Assembly (NCBI GenBank): GCA_934702375.1
Contig: CAKUYE010000004.1
Location: forward strand, 1-64,000
Direction: 5' to 3'
Length of the DNA: 64,000 nucleotides
Origin: an uncultured Bacillota bacterium
Lineage (GTDB): Bacteria; Bacillota; Dehalobacteriia; UBA7702
Below the pieces are notes generated by a model. The model saw only the letters and a list, made by a program, of their open reading frames with translations. It did no database searches and was not told the DNA's origin. Position numbers and translations under genes: made by a program. Of the stretch, positions 8,082 through 16,735 are shown piece after piece. Numbering within the stretch: position 1 is the stretch's first letter; each line of letters opens with the position of its first letter.

Positions 8082-8689
8082 TATAACTCTTCCATTTTCT
8101 TTGTGATTTGTGTGTATACGTGCCCCAGAGCATAAAACATGGATTCGTAGCGGATAAAATCCCGGGTGTTGCTGTCCCAAAGGCTTCGCAATGCCGGCGG
8201 GATTCCCTCCTCGCCTTCCCAGAGTTTGATCTCCAGGGGCAGAAACGGAAACAGCGCAAAGCGAAAGCCGGCATCGCATCCGGAGACGGTGATTCCGCCT
8301 AAAGCAGAGCAGACCGCAGAGAATTTTTCCAGATTTGCGGAGAAATGATCGGCATAAGGTTGGTGCAGGGATTGTCCGTTAAAAGCGGTACGATGAAAAT
8401 AAGCGATATCCACCATATCGCCGCTGAGTCTGCGGAATGGTGTTGGTTCACAGATGGCATCGAGAATGCTCATGCCTTCCTCAAAGGTTACGTGGCGCAG
8501 TTCTTTTTGGGAAATATCTTCGATTTTCCCGGTATGGCGGTGAATGCGATAGTTATTGTAAAAGAACGTGATGTAGATGTAGCATTCGTCATTTTTCAGA
8601 TTTCCTGCGGCAATGATTTCCTGTTGGTCAAAACGGAGAAATTCTTTTTCTGCCCGCAGCAGTGTTTTTTCGTAATTGTTTAATGTCAC
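8081..8689 (-). CDS. DUF3786-family protein
   Basis: A 202-residue soluble protein. I start it at GTG 8689, eight bases after GGAGGG; the longer frame adds an unlikely leader. Recognisable elements are a C-terminal GCDAGFRFALFPFLPLEIKLWEGEEGIP-like region (late DUF3786 core: an aspartate-glycine pair, Phe/Pro-rich strand, then a W-E-G-x-E turn) and SLWDSNTRDFIRYESMFYAL near the end. DUF3786 proteins occur in anaerobes, often near corrinoid or C1 enzymes. No catalytic residues can be named. It is transcribed alone, from its own promoter. Confidence 0.72.
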   Translation of the reverse strand: MTLNNYEKTLLRAEKEFLRFDQQEIIAAGNLKNDECYIYITFFYNNYRIHRHTGKIEDISQKELRHVTFEEGMSILDAICEPTPFRRLSGDMVDIAYFHRTAFNGQSLHQPYADHFSANLEKFSAVCSALGGITVSGCDAGFRFALFPFLPLEIKLWEGEEGIPPALRSLWDSNTRDFIRYESMFYALGHVYTQITKKMEEL

Positions 8690-8723
8690 GGTATTCCCTC
8701 CTTGTTTTATCATTGCTATGGTT

Positions 8724-8752
8724 AATATATCGAAAAATGAGATACTTTGCAA
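8724..8752 (-). promoter_or_regulatory. Promoter of the DUF3786 gene
   Basis: On the minus strand TTGCAA (8752-8747), a 17-base spacer and TATATT (8729-8724), 35 bases before the GTG start. Confidence 0.6.
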
Positions 8753-8828
8753 GATGATTTTTTGAGGGCAGCGTTCTTCTATTTTGTAAAAAGAGGATGA
8801 AAGGACAATATGGATAATATATTACACA

Positions 8829-8856
8829 TTACGCAAATAATTTCTATTTCTATAAT
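8829..8856 (+). promoter_or_regulatory. Possible promoter of the cobalamin-riboswitch transcript
   Basis: TATAAT at 8851-8856 with a weak TTACGC -35 at 8829, 16 bases apart, placed 40 bases before the aptamer. The -10 is good; the -35 is poor. Confidence 0.4.
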
Positions 8857-8895
8857 CATGAAAGAGGGATAAAATAAAAATGATAATTTTATAGT

Positions 8896-9099
8896 ACATA
8901 ATTGCATCGTTTTGTATGGAAGCGTATGTTAAAAGGAAACCGGTTAAATTCCGGTGCTTTACCGCAAGCCGTATTTCAAGAGCCTGCATATCTTAGGGTG
9001 AAAGCCGCCATTGTGAAATGAGTTCATGAGAAGGTTGTGTGCAGGTGCGGAAAAGAAGAATCTTTTCTAAATTGATGAGCCGGAAGACTTGATTATGTG
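8896..9099 (+). promoter_or_regulatory. Cobalamin (B12) riboswitch aptamer
   Basis: The conserved core is legible: AAAAGGAAACCGGTTAAATT followed by CCGGTGCTTTACCGC (8931-8964). This is the family's 'AGGGAA..GGUG..AUCC..GC..CCGC' block, with CCGG/CCGG pairing. The 3' conserved box is AGCCGGAAGAC at 9078-9088 (family: AGCCAGGAGAC). The closing stem P1 forms from ACATAATTG (8896-8904) with GATTATGTG (9091-9099) plus the preceding T. The central segment around 8965-9060 deviates from the commonest form, so the sub-class is open. It lies 230 bases upstream of a giant surface-protein gene and is followed by a terminator, the classical off-switch layout. Confidence 0.85.
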
Positions 9100-9123
9100 A
9101 ATTTTTGTACGGGAAAAAGACGG

Positions 9124-9158
9124 CCGTAGAGTCATGGATATGACTTTGCGGTTTTTTT
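9124..9158 (+). terminator. Riboswitch expression-platform terminator
   Basis: CCGTAGAGTCAT (9124-9135) pairs over 12 positions, counting G-U pairs, with ATGACTTTGCGG (9140-9151) around a GGAT loop and is followed by seven T. It sits 25 bases after the aptamer. Transcription would stop here when cobalamin is bound, in the usual mode. Confidence 0.85.
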
Positions 9159-9331
9159 ATTTGTCTCCGTCGATCTCAAAGCGAAGATCGTAGGTATATC
9201 CTCCGAAAAATCGATTTCTATTTATCATCCGCCGTTTTTTATATGGAATGATTTTTCGGATGCTTGCTCCGGGGCTCGGAGTATCGTTACACCGTCGGCT
9301 TAAAATACAAGGAAAGGGAAAAGAGAAAACC
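9159..9331 (+). other. Leader between the riboswitch terminator and the giant gene
   Basis: No gene is supported. A 10-base inverted repeat is present: CCGAAAAATC at 9203-9212 and GATTTTTCGG at 9250-9259. It could fold in the read-through mRNA. The rest holds only the purine-rich ribosome-binding stretch (GGAAAGGGAAAAGAG, 9311-9325) before ATG 9332. Confidence 0.5.
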
Positions 9332-12300
9332 ATGAATAAGAAACTGATCATTCTTGTCTGTGTATTGCTCAGCATGTTTGCTTTGAGCACCGGTATCCTT
9401 GCCGAAACTCCTGCCGCCTGGGACGGCACAACGGACACCACTTGGTACAATAAAACAGACACAACTTTTGAAATCAAAGATGCAAAACAGCTGGCAGGCC
9501 TTTCTGCCATTACCAACGGAACGGCTGCCGGCATAGCGAAAGACACTTTTGCCGGTAAAACCGTGACCCTCACTGCGGATATTGACCTTGGCGGCGTAAA
9601 GGCCGATAACGGCACCTGGGGCGGAAAAAAATGGACGCCGGTAGGCAGCTTTGCCGGTGTGTTTGATGGTGATGGTCATCATATTTCCAATCTTTATGTT
9701 AATGCTGCCAACAATGCCGGGCTTTTCGGTACGGTAAATGGCTCCGGTAAGATTCGGAATTTGAACATCCTTAGCGGTTCGGTGACAGGGAAAGCCTATA
9801 CCGGCAGTATCGCCGGTTCGGTGGCTCAAAATGCCGTAATTATCAATTGCTCCAACCTGGCTGCTGTTAGCGGAACAAACAATGTTGGCGGTGTGGTTGG
9901 CCGCATGGGCTCCAATACCGGATATTTGCTTAACTGCTATAACGGAGGTACGGTCACGGCTTCCTCCTATGGCTGCGGCGGTGTTGTAGGTACATTAAGC
10001 TGCAATGGGTTGAATCTGTATAACACCGGCGCCATCTCTACCAGTTATGGCAACGGCCGTGTCGGCGGTATTATCGGTGATATTGGCGGCAATCCGGTAA
10101 CGGTTGCCAATTGTTACAGCGCTGCACCTTCGATCACCTTGACAGCCAGTAAGGTATTGGTAACGGCTACCGTTGGCGGTATTGCCGGACGTCCTTACCA
10201 GAGTTCTTTCCAAAACTTCTACGCCACTTATAAAAATTGCTACTATACTTCCCTTGGAGATAAGGTCTTTGCAATGGGGGGTGAATCTTCCGACCGTGCC
10301 GGCAGCGCCAAGGTTGCGGCAGAAGATTTGAAATCCCTTTCTGTGGAATTGGGTGAAGGCTTTGCTGCCGATGAGGCTAATGTCAATAACGGCTATCCCG
10401 TATTAAAATGGCAGAATAAAGTTGATGGAAAATACAGCTATGATCCCGACGAAGGCGAGGGGTTGAAGATCGATGCGGAAACCGGCATCTTCGATGCTAC
10501 AAATGAAGGTTTTTCCGTAAAAATGGATCGGCTTCTTGTCTATACACGCTTGGGCCTCAGTGATTTTACCGTTTCTGCCAAAGTGAAAGGTGAAACCACT
10601 GCGCTGAAAAATTTACAGTTAACTCTTTCCGATGACGGAGAAAGCACGGTAGTGACTTTTTCGTTCCTGCCTTTGGCCGCGGAAACCGACGCGGAATATT
10701 CTGTGAAGTTCAAAACCGATGATGCGGTCACATTGTTTTTTACGACTCCTGCCAGCGATTGGTGGAACGGTTATGCGGCGGAAAGCTACGATGGCGGTTC
10801 CGGTAGTGCAACGGATCCTTACCGCATTGCAACCAAAGAACAGCTTGCTCTGTTTGACTTGTCCACCGATAAATACGATAATAAATATTTTGTGCTTACC
10901 ACCGATCTTGATATGGGCGGGAAATATTGGAAGGCAAAAAGCTTTAACGGTCATCTTGACGGGAAAGGGCATACGATCCGAAACCTTACGATCAAAGGCT
11001 CGGATGTGGCGAATTATGCCGGCTTTATCTCTCAGACCACCGCTCCTGTGGTGACATACCTTCAGAACATCAATTTTGAATCTCCTGTTTTGGATTGCAC
11101 TGCAAATTATGCCGGGATTCTTGCCGGCTACACCATGGATACCTGCATCGAAAACTGCCATGTGTACAATGGCAAAATAAGCTCTGCCACCAATGTCGGC
11201 GGCCTTGTGGGGATGCTCGGTTCCCAAAAGGCCAAGAGCGGTACGGCCTATGTGGAGCGCTGCTCTTTCTCCGGGGATATGGAAGGCACTACCGCTGCGG
11301 GTCTGATCTCCAGCGTTTATTTCAGCAATGCGACTCGTGCCGGCTATGTGGAAATCAATGATTGCTATGCTGCCGGTAATGTCACCGCAACGGAATCCGG
11401 CTCCGGTTTGATCAAAGCCATTTCCTATATGCAGGGTGTTACCGTGGAGCATTGTTATTCCGCGGCAACGGTGGTTTCCGGGACTCTTGATGATTGCGGC
11501 GGCTTGGTCAGCGGTGTATCCTATTCTTCTGCCAAAGCCATTGCCGATAAAGGGCTGGTGTTGAAAAACAATGTTGCCGCCAATCCTTCCATCTCCGATA
11601 ACGGTGTGAATAATACCTCTACCAAGAGTGGCCGCGTGGTTGCTCAGGCTACCTCCATTATCGAAAACAATAAAGGTATTTTTACGAATAACTATGGTTT
11701 GGCTTCCATGAAAGTCAATGGCTCCTTTGTACAGGAGGGCGATGGTCATGGCACCAATGTTACGGCGGAGCAGCTGGCCGATGCCGCTTTTTGGACCGAC
11801 ACCGTTGGCTTTGACCTTTCCGCTAAGGGAACTTGGGTGTGGGATGACGCTGCCAAGCTGCCGGTTCTGAATACGGAAAAACTGGCCAAAGTTGAAATTG
11901 CATTTACGGCACAGCCCCAAAATGCCACGGTGTTTAATAATAAGAATGCTGTGTTTGGCGTTGCGGTAAAGGGCGGCACCATGGGTTATACCTATTTGTG
12001 GCAGTATAGTGCCGATGGCAAAACCTGGCAGGATGTTGCGGATTCCGATAACGATGCCATTGCCGTTGCAAAGAACAGCCTTTACAGTACGAATCAAATG
12101 AAGTTCCGCTGCATCGTTACGGACAGCACCGGGAATCAGGCAATTTCCGACAATGCCGTATTGACTGTAGTGAATGCAAAATACACTTCGGATCAGGCGG
12201 TTTCTGCATTGGCCGCTTACTACAATGCAAAAGAAAATCTGACCTTTGCCGGGGAAGCTTTTGCCGCCGGCGCCGTTGGTGTGGATGTATCTGCCAAGAC

Positions 12301-15300
12301 TCTGGATGTTGCCACCTACTACGGATATTTTGCACAAAAGATTTCTACCAGCAAGCTGGATCGCGAAGCCCAGCTTTATCTGGATGCCTTTGCTTTGGGA
12401 ACGGATCTGAACGAGTACAGCGTTACCGGGAAAGGCCTGCCCTATCAGGAAGATATGATTGAGTATTTGCTCAATTGCCAGCAGGATAACGGCCGCTGCT
12501 GCATTACCGGTTCCGGCTATTACAGCTATGGCACCGATCCCATGAGTTTTGCCGTTTTGGATATGTATTTTGCCGGCGGTTCTCAATGGGGCAATGAAAC
12601 CGAAGGAACCCAAAAGGGCCGCGACGGCGCGATCCGGTATCTCCTCAGCTGCCTTGCCGATGCTTCCGGCAGCGGGAAATATTATAATGAATCCGGTCTT
12701 ACCGAGGACAGCTCTGCCTATTACGACCAATGTGCCCAGGCAGAATATGTTTTGGCTTTGAGCCGCGTTGCCGATGACCCTGTTTACGGTGAAGAGGTAA
12801 AAGATGCCATTGCCGGTGTTTTGCAGACTCTGGAAAATACCTATGATTCCGATCAGGTTCTTTACACCAGAACGGCTGCTTACTATGTCTCTGCCTTTAT
12901 TGCCGGCGCCGATGTTACCGACAGCAAGGTGAAAGCAAATCATTATCTTGCTTTGGCGGAAGATATTGTAGAAAACGATCTTTTCACTGCGGTTTGTGCC
13001 GATGGCTCCTATAGTGAAATGGTCCATGCTGCCGGAATGTCCGGAGATAGCGAAGCCACCGTTGCCGTTATGATGGCGTTGGGTGATTTCAGCCGCGAAC
13101 AGGCCATTGTCACAACGTATCGTTATGATATCCCGGAAAATAATGCTGCGGTCAAGGATCTGGAAAAGATCTCTCTTCCCAATCCTGTTCTTGGCGATCT
13201 TTCGTTGGTTACCTCCGGCCGTCTGGGCTCGGTGATCACTTGGGAAAGCGATAATAAAAACGCAATTGACCCTGTAACCGGTAAAGTTAACCGCAGCGGC
13301 AAAGATGTTGTTGTAACTCTCACGGCTACCGCAGTAAAAGGCAATGCCTCGGCAGAACGGATATTTAACCTTACGGTAAAAGCCGATGCTGATGCCGATA
13401 CCGATGCCGTTGACGGTGTTCTTGCCGCTTTGGATATTCCGTCGGAAGTGATCTCGGATATTACAATCCCCGGTTCTTCGGATGCTTCCGTTGCTTTAAC
13501 CTGGGAAACCAGTAATGCTGCCGCCTTGGCGGCAGATGGTACGGTGGTGCGCCCGGAAAAAGGCGCTGCCGATGCCGAAGCCGTGCTTACCGCCACGGCC
13601 GCAAAGGGCAATGTTGTTAAAACAAAGACGTTCCATGTCAAAATCATTGCTCAAACCGAAGATGTTTTAAGTGAAGCCTATTACCAAACCCGAACCCATT
13701 GGCTTGCAACCAAGGAACTCAATGGTTATTGGGAAATATGGTCGGCCTATGCGGTATTGGGAGATGTTATTGCCGACCCTGCCAATGGCTACAGTTTTAC
13801 CTTGCCTCGTCCCGAAAGTACCTGGATCGGTACGCAAAAAGGCTCCATGGTTTTGGCCATTGCCATGATGGGAGAAAACCCCTACAACTATAACGGCAAA
13901 AACTGGGTGGAATTCCTCCACGAAGATTATGGCGGCACCTATGCTTCTCCTCTCTTCTCTCAGCTGAGTATGGAAGCGGTAGGCGCAGATCCCAAAGTCT
14001 ATACGAAATATGCGCCTACTTCCGGGAGTGCCATTGCTTTGTCGAAGGATCTTTCTCAGGGGATCGACGTTGCCGGATGGAACGGTGTTCTCCTTTCGGA
14101 ATATGCCGACGAAGCCGCAGCGGATCTTGCCGCAAAGGACTATATTGCCTATATGAAGGGGCTTAATATCAGCGGTGACGGTAACTTTACCGGCAGCAAC
14201 TATATCTCCACGGCTTGTGCCGTTATGGGGCTTTCTGCCTTGTATGGCGCCGGATATGATTGTGACCCCACTTCGGATCAGTGGGTGAACAAAGTGACGG
14301 GCAAGAGCATCATCGATGTTGTATACAACAACTCCTTTGGAGAAAAGGAAACCATTCCTGGATATGCTGCGCAATCCCAGGTTGCTCTTTGCGATCTTTA
14401 TAACATCAAATACAACCACGGAAAACCCACCTGGCTTTCCTTCCGTATCAACAAGGAAAAGCTGGATGCTCAAATGAAAAAGGCCAATGCCATTCTTGCC
14501 GAAGCATCGAATTATGAAGGAGATTCGGTAAAGGCGGTAAAGGATGCTTTAAAAGCAGCAGAAGGCATCAGTGACGCCCGTTTGAACACCGAACCTGCGG
14601 ATTATGGTGAAGAATACTATGCTCTGTACGATGCCGTTCGCCATGCTAAGGTCCTTGGTCAGGGTGCTTTGGATCAGGAAGCTGCCGATAAGGTAACTGC
14701 TCTGATCAATGCTTTGAAGGATGAAATAACATTGGCAGATAAAGATGCCGTAGCCGCTGCCCGCGCTGCTTATAACAGACTTACCGCAGATCAGAAAGGA
14801 CTGGTTGCCGAAGATGCTGTGGCAAAACTGAATGCAGCGGAAACCGACCTTGTCCATATGGAAGCTGCCGCCGCAGTTACCGATATCATTCAGAATTTGA
14901 ACGACACGATCACCCTTGGGGATCAGTCTGCGGTAGCTGCTGCCCGTGCCGCCTATGATAAGCTGACGGCGGAACAAAAAGCTCTTGTAACGAACTTGGA
15001 TAAATTGACCAATGCCGAAAATACCATCAAAGAGCTTCTTGCCAAAGACAATGGCAAGGTTAAGGATATGGTGGATGTGGCTCCCGGGACATGGTACTAT
15101 GATGATGTTGCCTATGTATTGGATAACAATATCTTTAAGGGCACCGGTGCCACGACCTTTGGTCCGGATCAGCCCATGACCCGCGCCATGTTTGTTACCG
15201 TTCTCGGCCGCAATGCCGGTGTGGAGGACTCTACCCCCAGCTATCCGGCAAGCTATACCTTTGATGATGTAAATTCCAATGAATACTATGCCGCCCATGT

Positions 15301-16255
15301 AAAATGGGCTGTGGAAAAGGGCATTACCGTTGGCGTAAGCAAAACGGAGTTTGCCCCCAATGCCCGGATCAGCCGTCAGGACATGGCTACCATGATGCTG
15401 CGCTATGCCAAAGCCATGAACATTTCCCTGCCGGAAATGGATGGCACTCCTTTTGGGGATGACGGAGAAATTGCCGTTTATGCCCGGGAGGGTATTTACA
15501 AGCTGAAAGCTGCCGGTATTTTGAAGGGCAAGGATGATACAAACTTTGACCCCAAAGGCAGCACCACCAGAGCCCAGGTGGCAGCGGTGCTTCACCGTTT
15601 TCTTACCTATGATGGCAGCGACAACGGGAAGATTGACGATACCGACGCGGTAATTGTGGATATTGAAAAATTCACCCTGGGTCAGGGTTTTGTGATGGAA
15701 CCTACGGTAGTGAAGCTTCAGTCCGGTGATACCGCAGCTACGGTCCTCCAGCGTGTTGCTGCGGAAAAAGGACTGGAGCTGGATTGCCAGGCTACCGGCA
15801 ACGGATTTTACCTTGCCGGGATCCGTGATCATGAAACCGGAGATGCCGCGATTCCCGGGTATATCCGGAATGCCATTGAGGAAAACGGCGGCGTTCTCGG
15901 CGGCCGTGCCGAAGGAGACTGGCTGCGCCAGTTTGACTACACCTCTTACTCCGGTTGGATGATTTGGGTAAACCATTTTGAAATCGAAGTTTCTGCCGGA
16001 GATTATGCCGTTAAGTCCGGAGATGTGATCCGTTGGCAGTTCTCCGTTTTTGGCCAGGGCCGTGATTTTGGCTCCGATAAGCTGGGGGCACCCTATGTAT
16101 CTGTGGCCAATAAGGACGCTCTGGTAAAAGCCATGGCCGTTGCCGGCAAGGCACAAAAGGCCGGTCAGGCTTATGCCGATGCTGTGGCGGTGATGGAAAA
16201 AATGGATGCCACGCAAAGTGAAGTAGATGCCGCAGTGAAAGCATTGAATCGCTAA
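9332..16255 (+). CDS. Giant S-layer-anchored protein with transcobalamin-like modules
   Basis: A 2307-residue secreted protein; ATG 9332 starts a clear signal peptide (residues 1-25, ending ILAE). Approximate order: 30-340 GLUG-type beta-helix repeats; 486-757 a second beta-helix; 853-950 Ig-like; 951-1263 helical toroid 1 (prenyltransferase/transcobalamin-type barrel, YLLNCQQDNGR); 1266-1440 two atrophied bacterial Ig domains (ITWESDN, LTWETSN); 1443-1713 toroid 2 (DVAGWNGVLLSEYAD); 1708-1908 helical repeats (two copies of AVAAARAAY..LTA.QK); 1910-2095 three SLH repeats; 2107-2243 DUF4430; 2250-2307 a helical tail. DUF4430 is the bacterial relative of the transcobalamin C-terminal domain, and toroid plus DUF4430 mirrors intrinsic factor. 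SLH repeats bind secondary cell-wall polymer. With a cobalamin riboswitch upstream, I infer corrinoid capture at the surface. Ligand binding is unproven; toroids also occur in other proteins. Confidence 0.85.
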   Translation: MNKKLIILVCVLLSMFALSTGILAETPAAWDGTTDTTWYNKTDTTFEIKDAKQLAGLSAITNGTAAGIAKDTFAGKTVTLTADIDLGGVKADNGTWGGKKWTPVGSFAGVFDGDGHHISNLYVNAANNAGLFGTVNGSGKIRNLNILSGSVTGKAYTGSIAGSVAQNAVIINCSNLAAVSGTNNVGGVVGRMGSNTGYLLNCYNGGTVTASSYGCGGVVGTLSCNGLNLYNTGAISTSYGNGRVGGIIGDIGGNPVTVANCYSAAPSITLTASKVLVTATVGGIAGRPYQSSFQNFYATYKNCYYTSLGDKVFAMGGESSDRAGSAKVAAEDLKSLSVELGEGFAADEANVNNGYPVLKWQNKVDGKYSYDPDEGEGLKIDAETGIFDATNEGFSVKMDRLLVYTRLGLSDFTVSAKVKGETTALKNLQLTLSDDGESTVVTFSFLPLAAETDAEYSVKFKTDDAVTLFFTTPASDWWNGYAAESYDGGSGSATDPYRIATKEQLALFDLSTDKYDNKYFVLTTDLDMGGKYWKAKSFNGHLDGKGHTIRNLTIKGSDVANYAGFISQTTAPVVTYLQNINFESPVLDCTANYAGILAGYTMDTCIENCHVYNGKISSATNVGGLVGMLGSQKAKSGTAYVERCSFSGDMEGTTAAGLISSVYFSNATRAGYVEINDCYAAGNVTATESGSGLIKAISYMQGVTVEHCYSAATVVSGTLDDCGGLVSGVSYSSAKAIADKGLVLKNNVAANPSISDNGVNNTSTKSGRVVAQATSIIENNKGIFTNNYGLASMKVNGSFVQEGDGHGTNVTAEQLADAAFWTDTVGFDLSAKGTWVWDDAAKLPVLNTEKLAKVEIAFTAQPQNATVFNNKNAVFGVAVKGGTMGYTYLWQYSADGKTWQDVADSDNDAIAVAKNSLYSTNQMKFRCIVTDSTGNQAISDNAVLTVVNAKYTSDQAVSALAAYYNAKENLTFAGEAFAAGAVGVDVSAKTLDVATYYGYFAQKISTSKLDREAQLYLDAFALGTDLNEYSVTGKGLPYQEDMIEYLLNCQQDNGRCCITGSGYYSYGTDPMSFAVLDMYFAGGSQWGNETEGTQKGRDGAIRYLLSCLADASGSGKYYNESGLTEDSSAYYDQCAQAEYVLALSRVADDPVYGEEVKDAIAGVLQTLENTYDSDQVLYTRTAAYYVSAFIAGADVTDSKVKANHYLALAEDIVENDLFTAVCADGSYSEMVHAAGMSGDSEATVAVMMALGDFSREQAIVTTYRYDIPENNAAVKDLEKISLPNPVLGDLSLVTSGRLGSVITWESDNKNAIDPVTGKVNRSGKDVVVTLTATAVKGNASAERIFNLTVKADADADTDAVDGVLAALDIPSEVISDITIPGSSDASVALTWETSNAAALAADGTVVRPEKGAADAEAVLTATAAKGNVVKTKTFHVKIIAQTEDVLSEAYYQTRTHWLATKELNGYWEIWSAYAVLGDVIADPANGYSFTLPRPESTWIGTQKGSMVLAIAMMGENPYNYNGKNWVEFLHEDYGGTYASPLFSQLSMEAVGADPKVYTKYAPTSGSAIALSKDLSQGIDVAGWNGVLLSEYADEAAADLAAKDYIAYMKGLNISGDGNFTGSNYISTACAVMGLSALYGAGYDCDPTSDQWVNKVTGKSIIDVVYNNSFGEKETIPGYAAQSQVALCDLYNIKYNHGKPTWLSFRINKEKLDAQMKKANAILAEASNYEGDSVKAVKDALKAAEGISDARLNTEPADYGEEYYALYDAVRHAKVLGQGALDQEAADKVTALINALKDEITLADKDAVAAARAAYNRLTADQKGLVAEDAVAKLNAAETDLVHMEAAAAVTDIIQNLNDTITLGDQSAVAAARAAYDKLTAEQKALVTNLDKLTNAENTIKELLAKDNGKVKDMVDVAPGTWYYDDVAYVLDNNIFKGTGATTFGPDQPMTRAMFVTVLGRNAGVEDSTPSYPASYTFDDVNSNEYYAAHVKWAVEKGITVGVSKTEFAPNARISRQDMATMMLRYAKAMNISLPEMDGTPFGDDGEIAVYAREGIYKLKAAGILKGKDDTNFDPKGSTTRAQVAAVLHRFLTYDGSDNGKIDDTDAVIVDIEKFTLGQGFVMEPTVVKLQSGDTAATVLQRVAAEKGLELDCQATGNGFYLAGIRDHETGDAAIPGYIRNAIEENGGVLGGRAEGDWLRQFDYTSYSGWMIWVNHFEIEVSAGDYAVKSGDVIRWQFSVFGQGRDFGSDKLGAPYVSVANKDALVKAMAVAGKAQKAGQAYADAVAVMEKMDATQSEVDAAVKALNR

Positions 16256-16258
16256 ATA

Positions 16259-16308
16259 CAACAGGCATATTGCACGTATCTCAAAGGATGCGGCAATATG
16301 CCTGTTTT
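16259..16308 (+). terminator. Terminator of the giant gene
   Basis: ACAGGCATATTGC pairs with GCAATATGCCTGT across a loop of about 20 bases and ends in a T-run, directly after the stop codon. It separates this unit from the VWA gene. Confidence 0.85.
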
Positions 16309-16403
16309 TAATTGCTTTTCTAACTTTTGATGATGAAATTAAATTTTATAAAAAATTCAAATTAATCCTTGTAAAAAAGGAAAAAGTGTGATATATTTAA
16401 ATC

Positions 16404-16420
16404 GTCGCAGAATATTCTGC
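16404..16420. repeat. Perfect palindrome
   Basis: CGCAGAATATTCTGCG is a 16-base perfect palindrome in the gap before the VWA gene. It could be an operator or the first hairpin of the leader RNA described next. Confidence 0.45.
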
Positions 16421-16451
16421 GGCCGGAGGAAATTTTGATAATAAAATAACA

Positions 16452-16539
16452 TGCGGCATCTGCGAAAATGCGCCAACACTTTCGCAGTAAGCTCGGGTAC
16501 CACACACCCAAAGCCAAGAGCGTAAAGGCTCATACCGCA
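16452..16539 (+). ncRNA. Candidate structured RNA element with pseudoknot, unidentified
   Basis: A compact foldable segment in a 480-base gene-free gap. Outer stem: TGCGG (16452-16456) with CCGCA (16535-16539). Inside: CTGCGAAA (16460-16467) with TTTCGCAG (16480-16487), and GGGT (16495-16498) with ACCC (16506-16509). GCTC (16491-16494) can pair with GAGC (16518-16521), while AGCC (16512-16515) can pair with GGCT (16527-16530). The last two interlock as a pseudoknot. A terminator follows at 16651, 46 bases before the VWA start, so the whole looks like a riboswitch-type leader. I compared it from memory with common classes (c-di-GMP, SAM, THF, Moco, cobalamin, T-box, fluoride and others) and saw no match. 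Confidence 0.45.
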
Positions 16540-16650
16540 CTCATTTATTATACGTGAATTGCCTGTTTTTTGCAAGCTATTTTCGCATAGAAATAAATGG
16601 GTGAGGTCGGTTTGCATTATCCCCTTGCGATAACGTTATGATTATCATAG

Positions 16651-16690
16651 AGGTGCTGTGTACCCTTTTTCAGGGCGCAGCACCTTTTTT
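16651..16690 (+). terminator. Terminator upstream of the VWA gene (attenuator-like)
   Basis: AGGTGCTG (16651-16658) pairs with CAGCACCT (16678-16685), with inner CCC/GGG, and a T-run follows. It precedes the VWA start codon by 46 bases, so it would cut off any transcript entering from the leader unless an alternative fold forms. Confidence 0.8.
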
Positions 16691-16735
16691 GTTTCCTCCG
16701 TATTTTAAAAATTTCCGGAAAGTGAGGAAAAAACA

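Noticed and set aside
9157..9230. Minus-strand peptide-like reading GGYTYDLRFEIDGDK-stop abutting the terminator
   Set aside because: It looks coding at first sight and the terminator could serve that strand, but only about 24 codons exist, with no start site or homology I recognise. It may be a gene remnant; too little to call.
10619..13027. 802-codon open frame on the minus strand
   Set aside because: It lies wholly inside the giant surface-protein gene, reads Ile/Gly-rich composition mirrored from that gene's codons, and has no ribosome-binding site or recognisable domain.
16357..16617. 86-codon minus-strand frame between the giant and VWA genes
   Set aside because: It overlaps the structured RNA element, has no ribosome-binding site and no family resemblance.
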